The notes: a model not told the origin generated them from the letters alone. Shown: positions 32,298-41,538, numbered from the stretch's first letter. The stretch is 64,000 bases of DNA from Pseudomonas sp. RIT-PI-q (GCF_001297125.1 NZ_LHPC01000028.1:597763-661762); one strand, 5' to 3'. Numbers and translations are program-made.

Positions 32298-33389
32298 TTA
32301 AAGCTGACCCAACACCGGAGTGCTCACGCGCACATCAAGGTTTTGCCCACGGTGACGCAGCAGGTGATCCATCAGCACGATGGCCATCATCGCTTCGGCG
32401 ATCGGCGTGGCGCGGATGCCGACGCACGGGTCATGACGGCCTTTGGTGACGACTTCCACCGGGTTGCCGTGGATGTCGATCGAACGGCCCGGCGTGGTGA
32501 TGCTCGACGTTGGCTTTAACGCCAGGTGCGCAACGATCGGCTGACCCGACGAAATGCCGCCGAGGATGCCGCCCGCGTTGTTGCTGAGGAACCCTTGCGG
32601 GGTCATTTCATCGCGGTGTTCGGTGCCACGCTGGGCGACGCTGGCGAAACCGGCGCCGATTTCCACGCCCTTGACCGCGTTGATGCTCATTAGCGCATGG
32701 GCCAGTTCGGCGTCGAGGCGGTCGAAAATCGGCTCGCCGAGGCCTGGCATCACGCCTTCAGCGACGACGGTAATCTTCGCGCCGACCGAATCCTGGTCGC
32801 GACGCAGCTGGTCCATATAGGCTTCCAGCTCCGGCACTTTGTCCGGATCGGGGCTGAAGAAGGCGTTCTCTTCCACCGAATCCCAGGTCTTGAACGGGAT
32901 TTCGATCGGGCCAAGCTGGCTCATGTAGCCACGAATGACGATGCCCTGGGTGGCCAGGTATTTCTTCGCAATCGCCCCGGCGGCCACGCGCATCGCGGTT
33001 TCACGGGCCGAACTGCGACCGCCACCGCGGTAATCGCGCTCGCCGTATTTGTGGTGGTAGGTGTAATCGGCGTGGGCCGGGCGGAACAGATCCTTGATCG
33101 CCGAGTAGTCCTTGGACTTCTGGTCGGTGTTGCGGATCAACAGGCCGATGGAGCAACCGGTGGTGCGACCTTCGAACACGCCGGAGAGGATTTCGACTTC
33201 GTCGGCTTCCTGGCGCTGGGTCGTATGGCGGCTGGTGCCGGGTTTGCGGCGATCGAGGTCGCGCTGCAAATCCTCCAGGGAAATCTCCAGACCCGGCGGG
33301 CAGCCGTCGACAATGGCGACCAACGCCGGACCATGGCTTTCGCCCGCGGTGGTGACAGTGAACAGCTTGCCGTAGGTATTGCCGGACAT
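32298..33389 (-). CDS. aroC: Chorismate synthase
   Basis: 363 residues, the usual Pseudomonas length, from ATG 33389 (MSGNTYGKLFTVTTAGESHG). Signatures are GESHGPALVAIVDGCP, RGGGRSSARETAMRVAAGA and a SINAVKGVEIGAGF segment. It uses reduced FMN to convert 5-enolpyruvylshikimate 3-phosphate to chorismate, the branch point for aromatic amino acids and folate. The upstream frame to 33461 has no ribosome site. Confidence 0.96.
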   Translation of the reverse strand: MSGNTYGKLFTVTTAGESHGPALVAIVDGCPPGLEISLEDLQRDLDRRKPGTSRHTTQRQEADEVEILSGVFEGRTTGCSIGLLIRNTDQKSKDYSAIKDLFRPAHADYTYHHKYGERDYRGGGRSSARETAMRVAAGAIAKKYLATQGIVIRGYMSQLGPIEIPFKTWDSVEENAFFSPDPDKVPELEAYMDQLRRDQDSVGAKITVVAEGVMPGLGEPIFDRLDAELAHALMSINAVKGVEIGAGFASVAQRGTEHRDEMTPQGFLSNNAGGILGGISSGQPIVAHLALKPTSSITTPGRSIDIHGNPVEVVTKGRHDPCVGIRATPIAEAMMAIVLMDHLLRHRGQNLDVRVSTPVLGQL

Positions 33390-33517
33390 GCAGGACGCTC
33401 CGTGAAATGAACCTGAATACGTAATGCGCGCCAGTATACGCAGGCTACCCAAGTAGTTCATCCTCGAACCTTATGGGTGTCCGTGAGTCCAACCGGCATC
33501 TTGTTGATGATGGCGTG

Positions 33518-34471
33518 ATGATGCTGCGAGTTCTAGCCTTGAGCCTTACCTTGTTTACCGGCTTTGTGCAGGCCACTGTCCTGCAACGGCCGATCACTTT
33601 GGAAACCGGCACCGGGGAGCTTTTCGGCCCGCTGTTGCTGCCCAAATCCGACCAGCCAGTGCCGGTTGTCCTGATCATTTCCGGCTCCGGTCCTACAGAC
33701 CGTGACGGCAATAACCCCGATGGCGGGCGCAATGACAGTCTCAAACGACTGGCCTGGGTGCTGGCCAAACACAACATCGCCAGCGTGCGCTACGACAAGC
33801 GCGGCGTGGCGGCGAGCCTGGCGGCCACGCCGGACGAGCGCAATCTGTCGGTGGAAGCGTATGTCGCCGACGCCGAGGCCTGGGGTCAGAAACTCAAAGC
33901 CGACCCGCGCTTTGGCCAACTGATACTGCTGGGGCATAGCGAAGGCGCCTTGATTGCCAGCCTGGCGGCGCCGAGTCTCGACGCCGCAGCGGTGATTTCG
34001 ATGTCCGGCAGCGCCCGGCCGATCGATCAGGTGCTGCGCCAACAACTGAGCAATCGCCTGCCACCGCCACTGTTGCTGCGCAGCAATGAACTGCTCGACA
34101 GCCTCAAGGCTGGTCACACCGACGACAACGTGCCGCCGCAGTTGCAGGTGATTTTCCGCCCGAGCGTGCAGCCGTACCTGATTTCGTTGTTCCGCCAGGA
34201 CCCGGCAGCGGCGTTCGCCAAGTTGAAGATGCCGGCGCTGATTATCCAGGGCAGCAACGACATCCAGGTCGGTGTCGGTGACGCCAAACTGCTCCAGGCG
34301 GCCAAACCCGACGCTGAACTGGCATTGATCGAAGGCATGAACCACGTCATGCGCATCGTGCCCAATGACGTCAAACGGCAGTTGGCTTCTTATAAGGATC
34401 CACAATTGCCGCTGGCGGCCGAACTGGGCTCGCGAATCCTCGGGTTTATTGACGGACTTCGCTCCAGTTAA
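33518..34471 (+). CDS. Exported alpha/beta hydrolase
   Basis: 317 residues from ATG 33518 (ATG 33521 is also possible); a signal peptide is at about 3-19 (LRVLALSLTLFTGFVQA). The frame begins upstream at 33473 but without ribosome site. The oxyanion strand is VVLIISGSGPTDRDGN, the nucleophile elbow GHSEG (139-143, S141), the acid lies in GSNDIQVGVGD and the His in GMNHVMR. Probably a periplasmic esterase or acylglycerol-type hydrolase; substrate unknown. Divergent from aroC. Confidence 0.87.
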   Translation: MMLRVLALSLTLFTGFVQATVLQRPITLETGTGELFGPLLLPKSDQPVPVVLIISGSGPTDRDGNNPDGGRNDSLKRLAWVLAKHNIASVRYDKRGVAASLAATPDERNLSVEAYVADAEAWGQKLKADPRFGQLILLGHSEGALIASLAAPSLDAAAVISMSGSARPIDQVLRQQLSNRLPPPLLLRSNELLDSLKAGHTDDNVPPQLQVIFRPSVQPYLISLFRQDPAAAFAKLKMPALIIQGSNDIQVGVGDAKLLQAAKPDAELALIEGMNHVMRIVPNDVKRQLASYKDPQLPLAAELGSRILGFIDGLRSS

Positions 34472-34567
34472 GCGGGCTTTACCCTCCAGTCCTGAAAAAA
34501 ACGGCCGATAAGCCTTTGTCGCCAGCGCTATGACTGGCGGCAAGCGCTTGGACAGGACCTCGCCGTT

Positions 34568-35359
34568 ATGACTGATACCCAGACTTCACCCGACACCACC
34601 GCTGAAAAAGAGGCACCGCCGGCGGTTGAGCTGCCGTGGGCGGACGTCCACGCCGAGCACCACAAGATGCTCCGCCTGGCCCCGTTGCAGACCGACCGCA
34701 ACACTGGTGGGCGGCCACTGCGTTTTGTCGAGTTCGGCTACGCCGAGCGCAACGACAAGGAGCACAGCCTGCTGCGCATGAGCATCACACTGCCCGGCCA
34801 GCGCGTGCGCAAGGAACAGAATCATCTGGACGTGTGGGTCGACCACGCTGAAAAACGCGTGCGTTTCGGTCCTGACAGCGGTTTGCAGATCGAACCGTTG
34901 AACCGTGGCATCGGGCGGTACATGGCGGCTCAAGGGGTGACCTGGGCGAAGAAGCGATGGCCCGGCTACACCGTCGACGGCAGCGACCTGAACAACAAGG
35001 ACGCGCTGAACGAAGACACGCGCCTGCGCCGCGATCACTTTCTGCGGATGCACGGTTTCGACGTGGTCTACGCCGACGCCCAGCATTTGAAGGGCAGCGT
35101 CAAAGAGGTCCAGGTCAGCGACCTGCTGGGTGACTGGAACAGCGAAAAACTGCAGGTGGTGGAAATCCTCGAGGCAGCGCAGATGCTCCAGCAGGCCGAG
35201 CAGAATCTGCTCGAGCAGGAAGTGAAGCTGAAGAAACACGAAGAAAAAGTCAGCAAGTACAAGCGTGAAGACGCGGGGTTGCGCTTCACCATTACCTGCC
35301 TGGTGGCGTTTGCGGTGTTTCAGGCGGGGTTGTTGATCTGGATTGCTACACACCGTTGA
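34568..35359 (+). CDS. Hypothetical protein with C-terminal coiled coil and membrane anchor
   Basis: 263 residues. An N-terminal globular part (about 25-170) has many charged residues; a long coiled coil (about 195-238, LEAAQMLQQAEQNLLEQEV) leads to one C-terminal membrane helix (FTITCLVAFAVFQAGLLIWIA). The topology puts most of the protein in the cytosol. Family not recognised. Starts about 95 bases after the hydrolase, on the same strand. Confidence 0.72.
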   Translation: MTDTQTSPDTTAEKEAPPAVELPWADVHAEHHKMLRLAPLQTDRNTGGRPLRFVEFGYAERNDKEHSLLRMSITLPGQRVRKEQNHLDVWVDHAEKRVRFGPDSGLQIEPLNRGIGRYMAAQGVTWAKKRWPGYTVDGSDLNNKDALNEDTRLRRDHFLRMHGFDVVYADAQHLKGSVKEVQVSDLLGDWNSEKLQVVEILEAAQMLQQAEQNLLEQEVKLKKHEEKVSKYKREDAGLRFTITCLVAFAVFQAGLLIWIATHR

Positions 35360-35388
35360 TGGTTTGAGACCGCGGCGCGGCCATTCTT

Positions 35389-35490
35389 TGTAGGAGCGAG
35401 CTTGCTCGCGATGGATTTGAAGGCGACGTGTTTAACCAGAAACCACGCGTTATCGTTGACGTCCATCGCGAGCAAGCTCGCTCCTACAGG
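35389..35490. repeat. REP pair (same unit as 13264 and 50714)
   Basis: GTAGGAGCGAGCTTGCTCGC and its inverse enclose a spacer that is recognisably shared with the copies at 13264-13380 and 50714-50816. Confidence 0.88.
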
Positions 35491-35527
35491 TGTTGTGTCG
35501 TACCCAAATGAGGTGGCAAACACAAAA

Positions 35528-35556
35528 CCTGTGGGAGCGTGGCTTGCCCGCGATAG
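35528..35556. repeat. Single REP unit
   Basis: CTGTGGGAGCGTGGCTTGCC-type half-element, unpaired, between the coiled-coil gene and the convergent prmB. Confidence 0.65.
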
Positions 35557-35566
35557 CTTTCTAAGG

Positions 35567-36475
35567 TCAGGCGCGGGAAGCGAACAATGCCTGGTGATTG
35601 CGGCACTGTTCCGCCGTCAACATGAACACGCCGTGCCCGCCGCGCTCGAAATCGAGCCAGGCGAAGTCGACTTCCGGATACAGCCCTTCAACGTGAACCT
35701 GGCTGTTGCCCACTTCGACAATCAGCAAGCCCTTCTCGGTCAGGTGATCCGCCGCTTCGGCGAGCATCCGGCGCACCAGGTTCAAGCCATCATCACCGCA
35801 GGCCAGGCCTAGCTCCGGCTCGTGCTGGTATTCGTCCGGCATGTCGGCGAAATCTTCGGCATCGACGTAAGGCGGGTTCGACACGATCAGGTCGAAACGC
35901 TGACCCGGCAAACCATCGAAGCCGTCGCCCTGCACCGTGTACACCCGCTCATCGACGCCATGGCGCTCAATGTTTTGATTGGCGACTTCAAGCGCCTCGA
36001 ACGACAGGTCAGCCAGCACCACTTCGGCATTCTGGAATTCGTAGGCGCAGGCAATGCCAATGCAACCGGACCCGGTGCACAGGTCGAGAATTCGCGCAGG
36101 CTCGTTGGCCAGCCACGGCGTAAAACGATTTTCGATCAGCTCGCCAATCGGCGAACGCGGGATCAGCACGCGCTCATCGACGATGAACGACATGCCACAG
36201 AACCACGCTTCACCCAACAGGTAAGCCGTAGGAATGCGCTCTTCGATGCGACGCTTGAGCAAGCGTTGCAGGTTGACCAGCTCATCTTCTTCGAGATTGC
36301 AGTCGAGGTAGCTGTCGGCGATTTCCCACGGCAAGTGCAAGGCACCCAACACCAGTTGACGGGCTTCGTCCCAGGCGTTGTCAGTCCCATGGCCGAAAAA
36401 CAGATCCTCCCCATGGAAGCGGCTGACGGCCCAACGGATATGGTCGCGCAGGGTACGAAGTCGGGAAGTGATCAC
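35567..36475 (-). CDS. prmB: Ribosomal protein L3 glutamine methyltransferase
   Basis: 302 residues from a GTG at 36475, the length and start (MITSRLRTLRDHIRW) expected for Pseudomonas PrmB; the ATG further up at 36520 has no ribosome site. SAM motif is DLCTGSGCIG (131-140) and catalytic NPPY is at 200-203, the N5-glutamine methyltransferase signature. It methylates a Gln of L3 during 50S assembly. Divergent from the isochorismatase-like gene, 240 bases away. Confidence 0.93.
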   Translation of the reverse strand: MITSRLRTLRDHIRWAVSRFHGEDLFFGHGTDNAWDEARQLVLGALHLPWEIADSYLDCNLEEDELVNLQRLLKRRIEERIPTAYLLGEAWFCGMSFIVDERVLIPRSPIGELIENRFTPWLANEPARILDLCTGSGCIGIACAYEFQNAEVVLADLSFEALEVANQNIERHGVDERVYTVQGDGFDGLPGQRFDLIVSNPPYVDAEDFADMPDEYQHEPELGLACGDDGLNLVRRMLAEAADHLTEKGLLIVEVGNSQVHVEGLYPEVDFAWLDFERGGHGVFMLTAEQCRNHQALFASRA

Positions 36476-36715
36476 GGCGGGCAAACTCCAGAAAAAACGA
36501 CTGGCGATTCTAACAGCCAAAACGCGTCACGACGACGCGGGAAAAACACCGGGGCAAATGTAGGACTATTCTATTTTATCGACTGGCCATTGAACAAAAC
36601 GGGCCTATTGACAAGGCTACGGGCCAGCAACGACGGTGCCTACGATGGTAGCGATTCACAGAAGCGCTCAGCCAGAGGACAATGTCGCAAAAGCCCCACC
36701 CGAAGGAGCCCCAGA

Positions 36716-37306
36716 ATGTCCGTTCCACAAACGATGTTTCAACTCAGCGGCCGCGGTTACGCAGCAGCCAAACTGGGTCACGCGACCCTTGTCATCATCG
36801 ATGCCCAGAAAGAATACCTCAGTGGCCCCCTGGCCCTGAGTGGCATGGATGCTGCCGTCGCGAACATCAAGCAACTGGTGGCCGCTGCCCGTGCTGCCGG
36901 CCGGCCGATTGTGCATGTCAGCCATCTCGGCACTGTCGGTGGGCTGTTCGACCCACGTGGCGAGCGCGGGCAGTTCATTCCCGGGCTGGAGCCGCTTGCC
37001 GGCGAAATCAGAATTGAAAAAATCCTGCCCAGTGCATTCCACGGCACGGATCTGAAAAAGCGCCTGGAAGAACTCGGCTCGGTGGACCTGGTCGTGTGTG
37101 GCTTCATGAGCCACTCCAGTGTCAGCACCACCGTGCGTGCGGCGAAAAACCTGGGCTTTCGCTGCACCCTTGTTGAAGACGCCTGCGCCACCCGAGATTT
37201 GCCCTACAAAGGTGGCGTCCTCAGCGCCGAGCACGTTCATCAGACGGAAATGGCAATCATGGCGGACAATTTTGCAGTCGTGGCCCTGACGCAAGAGCTG
37301 ATCTGA
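36716..37306 (+). CDS. Isochorismatase-like (cysteine hydrolase) family protein with Ser at the nucleophile position
   Basis: 196 residues, GAAGGAG upstream. The triad Asp is D29 (VIIDAQKEY) and Lys K102 (IEKILPSAF). The nucleophile region reads VVCGFMSHSSVSTTV; the family normally has Cys at the position of S135 (...[DN]xCV...). C128 lies seven residues earlier, at a position that is not normally catalytic. The enzyme may be altered or inactive, or belong to a branch using Ser. Confidence 0.87.
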   Translation: MSVPQTMFQLSGRGYAAAKLGHATLVIIDAQKEYLSGPLALSGMDAAVANIKQLVAAARAAGRPIVHVSHLGTVGGLFDPRGERGQFIPGLEPLAGEIRIEKILPSAFHGTDLKKRLEELGSVDLVVCGFMSHSSVSTTVRAAKNLGFRCTLVEDACATRDLPYKGGVLSAEHVHQTEMAIMADNFAVVALTQELI

Positions 37307-37437
37307 TCGACCTTCGATGAGCGGTGCAAGCTGCCGCTCATCCGTAAAAGCCTATCATTTGCTGCAATTGTCTTAGCCTCAGGAACATCCCGGACAACTC
37401 CCGGTCGAAGGGCCGATACCCATTGAGGAAGGTCGGA

Positions 37438-37758
37438 ATGAAGTTATCCGATGGTTTTGACGCTCGCCGCTTGCGGCCCAAAGGCCAACGCAACTGGCGT
37501 TTTCGAATCGGCGCAGCGATTGCGGCGTTGCTGGCGATGTCCGGTGTGTTGCTCGCCATGGCGGGTGCCGCCAGCCTGCTCGGCCATGCACCCGCCCTGG
37601 GTGAATTGAACACCAACCGGACCGGTTCGGCGGTGATACTGGCGATCGGCCTGTTCGTGCTGTACATCGGTGTGTGGCTGTGGCGCCGTTGCCGTCGCCG
37701 TTCGCGTCAATCGCGCGAGTTGAACATGTCCCCGCATCTGATGAAAAAACACGACTGA
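37438..37758 (+). CDS. Small two-span membrane protein
   Basis: 106 residues from ATG 37438 with GAGGAAGG upstream. Two hydrophobic segments (about 24-48 and 65-85), flanked by many Arg/Lys (RRLRPKGQRNWRFR; WRRCRRRSRQSRE). No recognised domain; an inner-membrane protein with both ends in the cytosol by the positive-inside rule. Upstream at 37316-37342 is a 9-bp hairpin (GATGAGCGG/CCGCTCATC) without U-run. Confidence 0.7.
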   Translation: MKLSDGFDARRLRPKGQRNWRFRIGAAIAALLAMSGVLLAMAGAASLLGHAPALGELNTNRTGSAVILAIGLFVLYIGVWLWRRCRRRSRQSRELNMSPHLMKKHD

Positions 37759-37833
37759 GTCGAACGCTTCGCGTTTTCTCGCGCCCGATTCGTCTCGAGT
37801 TGGGTAAACTGGCCGCCCTTCGCGGAGGCTGAC

Positions 37834-38391
37834 ATGCAAGACGACGATTTTTCCCTGTTCAAAAGCGCGATCCAAGGCGTCAAGCCGATCAAGCATGATC
37901 GCGCCGAAACCGGCAAACCCAAAGCTGACCGCGCGCAGATCGCCAAGCTGCGTCAGGCCGCCACCGTGCGCACCGATGCCACCACTGTTGACGGGCTGTC
38001 CGATCAGTTCGTGATCGACGTCGGCCCGGAAGACGAGTTGATGTGGGCACGCGACGGTGTTCAGGAAAGCCAGATGCGCAAGCTCAAGATCGGACAGATT
38101 CCGTTCGAAGGCAGCCTGGACCTGCATGGCATGAACGTGGAAAAGGCCCGGGAAACCCTCTGGGCTTTTCTGGCCGAAGCGACCAAATTCGAAATCCGCT
38201 GCGTGCGCGTCACCCATGGCAAAGCCGTGCGTCTGGACGGCAAGCGGCCGATGATCAAAAGCCACGTCAACACCTGGCTGCGCCAGCATTCCCAAGTGCT
38301 CGGTTTCACCTCGTGCCAGGCCAGACACGGCGGCGCCGGCGCCGTTTATGTGATGCTTAAACGAACCATGATGGAAGGCCGCGACGAGTAA
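37834..38391 (+). CDS. Smr domain (MutS2-type) protein
   Basis: 185 residues. The C-terminal Smr domain (about 95-180) shows LDLHGMNVEKA (from 95) and VTHGKAVR with a late RHGGAGAVYV. Smr domains are structure-specific nucleases or RNA-binding modules; stand-alone proteins like this (YdaL/SmrA group) act in mRNA or translation quality control or DNA repair. GGAGG 7 bases before the ATG. Confidence 0.88.
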   Translation: MQDDDFSLFKSAIQGVKPIKHDRAETGKPKADRAQIAKLRQAATVRTDATTVDGLSDQFVIDVGPEDELMWARDGVQESQMRKLKIGQIPFEGSLDLHGMNVEKARETLWAFLAEATKFEIRCVRVTHGKAVRLDGKRPMIKSHVNTWLRQHSQVLGFTSCQARHGGAGAVYVMLKRTMMEGRDE

Positions 38392-38468
38392 AGCTGTCGC
38401 TTCACGCTTGCAGCGCCGTGTCCGCCACCGTACCCTTGCCCTTTGCGTAAAATCCCACAGGTAGTTTC

Positions 38469-39014
38469 ATGTCCCTGGAACAGAATTACACCGCGATTCT
38501 CGGCCAACTGGGCGAGGACGTCTCCCGCGAGGGCCTGCTCGACACGCCAAAACGTGCCGCCAAAGCCATGCAGTACCTCTGCCGCGGTTATGAACAGACG
38601 CTGGAAGAGGTCACCAACGGTGCCTTGTTCAGCTCCGATAACAGCGAAATGGTGCTGGTGAAGGACATCGAGCTCTACTCGTTGTGCGAACACCACCTGT
38701 TGCCGTTCATCGGCAAGGCCCACGTCGCCTACATCCCGAGCGGCAAGGTGTTGGGGCTGTCGAAAGTCGCGCGGATCGTCGATATGTACGCCCGCCGCCT
38801 GCAGATCCAGGAAAACCTCAGCCGCCAGATCGCCGATGCGGTCCAGCAAGTCACCGGCGCCCTGGGCGTTGCGGTGGTGATCGAGGCCAAGCACATGTGC
38901 ATGATGATGCGCGGTGTCGAGAAACAGAATTCGTCGATGATCACCTCGGTGATGCTCGGTGAGTTCCGCGAAAACGCGGCGACCCGCAGCGAGTTTCTCA
39001 GTTTGATCAAGTAA
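38469..39014 (+). CDS. folE: GTP cyclohydrolase I
   Basis: 181 residues. Zinc ligands C73 and H76 (LCEHHLLPF) and C144 (KHMCMMMRG) are present, as is the GTP-binding KVLGLSKVARIVD strand. It makes 7,8-dihydroneopterin triphosphate, the first step of folate synthesis. Followed by a terminator at 39029. Confidence 0.94.
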   Translation: MSLEQNYTAILGQLGEDVSREGLLDTPKRAAKAMQYLCRGYEQTLEEVTNGALFSSDNSEMVLVKDIELYSLCEHHLLPFIGKAHVAYIPSGKVLGLSKVARIVDMYARRLQIQENLSRQIADAVQQVTGALGVAVVIEAKHMCMMMRGVEKQNSSMITSVMLGEFRENAATRSEFLSLIK

Positions 39015-39028
39015 TGTGCAGCACGAAG

Positions 39029-39058
39029 AAAACCGGCATTCATCGCCGGTTTTTTTTC
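39029..39058 (+). terminator. Rho-independent terminator of folE
   Basis: AACCGGC (39031-39037) pairs with GCCGGTT (39045-39051), followed by T7. Confidence 0.88.
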
Positions 39059-39114
39059 GCCTGTGAAAAATCAGGTAAGCTGCGCGCCTTCTTTCGCCCC
39101 GTGAGGCTTATACC

Positions 39115-39486
39115 GTGTTCGTAAAAGCGCTTCGTGTCGGCCTTGGCCAACTGATCATCTTCATCGACTTCATCACCCGTCCAGGCAAGAAGCAGCGCCC
39201 GGCCGAGGCTCAGGCCAAGGTCAATACGGCCGCCAAGGACCTGACCCTGTATCAGTTTCACGCCTGCCCGTTCTGCGTGAAAACCCGCCGTACCCTGCGC
39301 CGCTTGAACGTGCCGGTGGCGTTGCGCGATGCGAAGAATAATGAACAGGACCGTAAGGCGCTGCTGGAACAGGGTGGCAAGATCAAGGTTCCGTGCCTGC
39401 GCATTGAAGAGAATGGGCAGACCACGTGGATGTATGAGTCCAAGGTGATTATTGATTACCTGGATAAGCGGTTTGCGGCGGCCTGA
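39115..39486 (+). CDS. Membrane-anchored glutaredoxin/GST N-terminal domain protein
   Basis: 123 residues from a GTG at 39115, GAGG upstream. A short N-terminal hydrophobic segment (about 8-20) is followed by a thioredoxin-fold domain with redox motif CPFC (C51-C54) and the cis-Pro signature KVPCLR. Probably a membrane-tethered glutaredoxin-like reductase; GST activity is unlikely because the helical C-terminal domain is missing. Confidence 0.83.
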   Translation: MFVKALRVGLGQLIIFIDFITRPGKKQRPAEAQAKVNTAAKDLTLYQFHACPFCVKTRRTLRRLNVPVALRDAKNNEQDRKALLEQGGKIKVPCLRIEENGQTTWMYESKVIIDYLDKRFAAA

Positions 39487-39512
39487 TTGATTCGGGTTGT
39501 TTGAACTGACGC

Positions 39513-39587
39513 CATCGCGGGCAAGCCCGCTCCCACAGTGATCTGTGGCGTTCACAAAACCTGTGGGAGCGGGCTTGCCCGCGATGG
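39513..39587. repeat. REP pair
   Basis: CGCGGGCAAGCCCGCTCCCA and its inverse, about 22 bases apart. Confidence 0.85.
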
Positions 39588-39618
39588 GGCCAGACCGGAC
39601 AACGCAAACTTCGGACAA

Positions 39619-39650
39619 AATAAACCGGCCCTTGAGCCGGTTTATTTGTT
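39619..39650 (-). terminator. Terminator of the aminotransferase gene (possibly bidirectional)
   Basis: ATAAACCGGC pairs with GCCGGTTTAT, flanked by A/T tracts on both sides; 8 bases after the minus-strand stop. Confidence 0.75.
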
Positions 39651-39657
39651 TCTGCCC

Positions 39658-40824
39658 TCAGGCCGCTTGCGCCGCCTGGGCCTGGCGCACCACCGCTGCC
39701 AGTCGCTTAAGCCCTTCATCCAGCCGCGCCGGATCGATATGGCTGAAGTTCAGCCGCAGATGCCCGTGATTTTTATCCGGCTCGGGAAAGAACGGCTCGC
39801 CCGGCATGAACGCCACATCCGCTGCCAATGCAGCCTTGAGCAACGTCCGGGTATCCAGCGGCTGCTTGAGCGTCAGCCAGAAAAACAGCCCGCCCTGCGG
39901 CACGTTCCAATCCGCCAGATCGGAAAAGTGCGTTACCAGTGCCGACTGAAACGCATCCCGCCGAACCCGATAGAAATCCCGCAACTCACTCAGGTGATGC
40001 TGGAATTTCTCGGTGCCGATCCATTGCAGCGCCTGCCACTGGCCGACCCGATTGGTGTGCAGGTCCGCCGATTGCTTGAGCCGCAGCAAGTGCGGGAACA
40101 GGTCCGGACTGGCGATCAGGTAACCGACGCGCAACCCTGGCAACAGGGTTTTCGACACGGTGCCGGTGTAGATCCAGCTGGCGTTCTTCAAACGACTGAC
40201 AATCGGTGTCGCACTGCCGCCGTCGAAGGTCAGCTCACGGTAAGGCTCGTCTTCGATCAGGGTCACACCAAACTCATCGAGCAACGTAGCCACCGCATCG
40301 CGTTTGGTTTCGCTGTAACGCACGGCCGACGGGTTCTGGAAAGTCGGGATCAGGTAGATGAAGGCGGGTTGGTGTTTTTCCAGCCGGGCGCGCAGTTCCG
40401 GCAGATTCGGGCCATCGGCCTCCAGCGGGACGGTGATGCAGTCGGCGCCAAACAGCTGGAAGATCTGTAACGCCGCCAGATAAGTGGGCGCTTCCAGCAA
40501 AATCTCGGTGCCTTTGTCGATGTAGAGCTTGGCGGTCAAATCCAGGGTTTGCTGGGAACCGCTGACCACCAGCACCTGACTCGCCTCGCACGGCACACCG
40601 AGCGCCCGGGCTTCGACAGCCAGGGCTTCACGCAAAGCCGGCTCGCCTTCGCTCATGCCATATTGGCCCATCGACACCGGCATCTCCGCCCACTCGACTT
40701 TCGGCAGCATGGCTTCGGCGGGCAGGCCGCCAGCGAACGACATCACTTGCGGACGCTGGGCGGCGGCGAGGATTTCACGGATCAAAGAACTTTTAAGGCG
40801 CGAGACACGTTCGGAAAAAGCCAT
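39658..40824 (-). CDS. PLP-dependent aminotransferase, class I/II (2-aminoadipate/MocR-like type)
   Basis: 388 residues from ATG 40824 (MAFSERVSRLKSSLIREIL); the upstream 108 codons of the frame overlap the divergent MarR gene. Substrate Gly-rich strand VVSGSQQTLDLTAK, NPSAV for PLP pyridine contact, DEPYRELTF for the Asp/Tyr pair and TVSKTLLPGLRVGY with PLP lysine K225. Acts on an unidentified amino or keto acid. Probably controlled by the divergent MarR regulator 81 bases away. Confidence 0.9.
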   Translation of the reverse strand: MAFSERVSRLKSSLIREILAAAQRPQVMSFAGGLPAEAMLPKVEWAEMPVSMGQYGMSEGEPALREALAVEARALGVPCEASQVLVVSGSQQTLDLTAKLYIDKGTEILLEAPTYLAALQIFQLFGADCITVPLEADGPNLPELRARLEKHQPAFIYLIPTFQNPSAVRYSETKRDAVATLLDEFGVTLIEDEPYRELTFDGGSATPIVSRLKNASWIYTGTVSKTLLPGLRVGYLIASPDLFPHLLRLKQSADLHTNRVGQWQALQWIGTEKFQHHLSELRDFYRVRRDAFQSALVTHFSDLADWNVPQGGLFFWLTLKQPLDTRTLLKAALAADVAFMPGEPFFPEPDKNHGHLRLNFSHIDPARLDEGLKRLAAVVRQAQAAQAA

Positions 40825-40905
40825 GGGGTCACCGGTAGCGAGGCCAGAGGAAAATGAGTCAAACTTGTTGACCGAAATTACGACAGCCCGAACGGATACG
40901 TCAAT

Positions 40906-41352
40906 ATGCTTGACCTTAAAAACCCCGGAACTCAACAACAAGCGATGGAAGCGTTTTTCTTCGGCTACCAGGCGTTCACCGCGAAGGCCGACGAAATGCT
41001 CGAGCGCAAAGGCTTGAGCCGGGTGCATCAACGCATCGTGTTTTTCATCGCCCGCTACCCGAACCTGAGCGTCAAGGAGTTGCTGGCCTTGCTCGGCGTG
41101 AGCAAGCAGGCGCTGAACATGCCGCTTCGCCAATTGGTGGAAATGCATCTGGTGAACAGCGTTGCGTCCGAGACCGACAAGCGTAAGCGGCTGTTGGAAC
41201 TGACCGTGGAAGGCGCGCGGTTTGAGCAGTCGTTGCGGCGCGAACAGGTGAAATTGCTCGAACGGGTGTTTGCCGAGGCTGGGGAGACGGCGGTGAATGG
41301 GTGGTTGGCGGTTAATCTGGCGTTGGGGAAAAGCCAGGTGGCGGCTGACTGA
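40906..41352 (+). CDS. MarR family transcriptional regulator
   Basis: 148 residues. A winged helix-turn-helix (about 45-100) with LSVKELLALLGVSKQALNMPLRQL as recognition region and a DKRKRLLELT wing. Divergent from the aminotransferase gene; MarR proteins often repress their divergent neighbour and release on binding a small ligand. The intergenic 81 bases must hold the operator. Confidence 0.9.
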   Translation: MLDLKNPGTQQQAMEAFFFGYQAFTAKADEMLERKGLSRVHQRIVFFIARYPNLSVKELLALLGVSKQALNMPLRQLVEMHLVNSVASETDKRKRLLELTVEGARFEQSLRREQVKLLERVFAEAGETAVNGWLAVNLALGKSQVAAD

Positions 41353-41390
41353 GTGTCTGACTGCTAGGGCTGTATTGGTTGATCTGACGC

Positions 41391-41456
41391 TATCGCGGGC
41401 AAGCCCGCTCCCACAGGGGAATGCGGCAACTGTGGGAGCGGGCTTGCCCGCGATGG
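41391..41456. repeat. REP pair
   Basis: CGCGGGCAAGCCCGCTCCCA and inverse, 13 bases apart. Confidence 0.85.
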
Positions 41457-41526
41457 CGTCCTTTATGGCGATATATCCCTATTGCCAAACTTTTCGTCTA
41501 CAAAACCAAAAACATTATTTGCTTTA

Positions 41527-41538
41527 TTTGTATACAAA
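41527..41538 (+). promoter_or_regulatory. TTTGTATACAAA operator upstream of the purine permease
   Basis: A perfect 12-base palindrome. It lies just before a -10-like CATAAT (41541) so a bound repressor would cover the promoter. The same core occurs before puuE (44598) and, less perfectly, at 44391. The shape TTGT-NN-ACAA is usual for GntR-family operators. Confidence 0.6.

Noticed and set aside
30843..32519. A 558-codon plus-strand frame opposite the MFS gene
   Set aside because: It is antisense to a clear MFS transporter, has no ribosome site and has the low-complexity composition of a high-GC shadow frame.
37316..37342. A 9-bp hairpin after the isochorismatase-like gene as a terminator
   Set aside because: No U-run follows on either strand, so I list it only as a structure in the evidence of the next gene.
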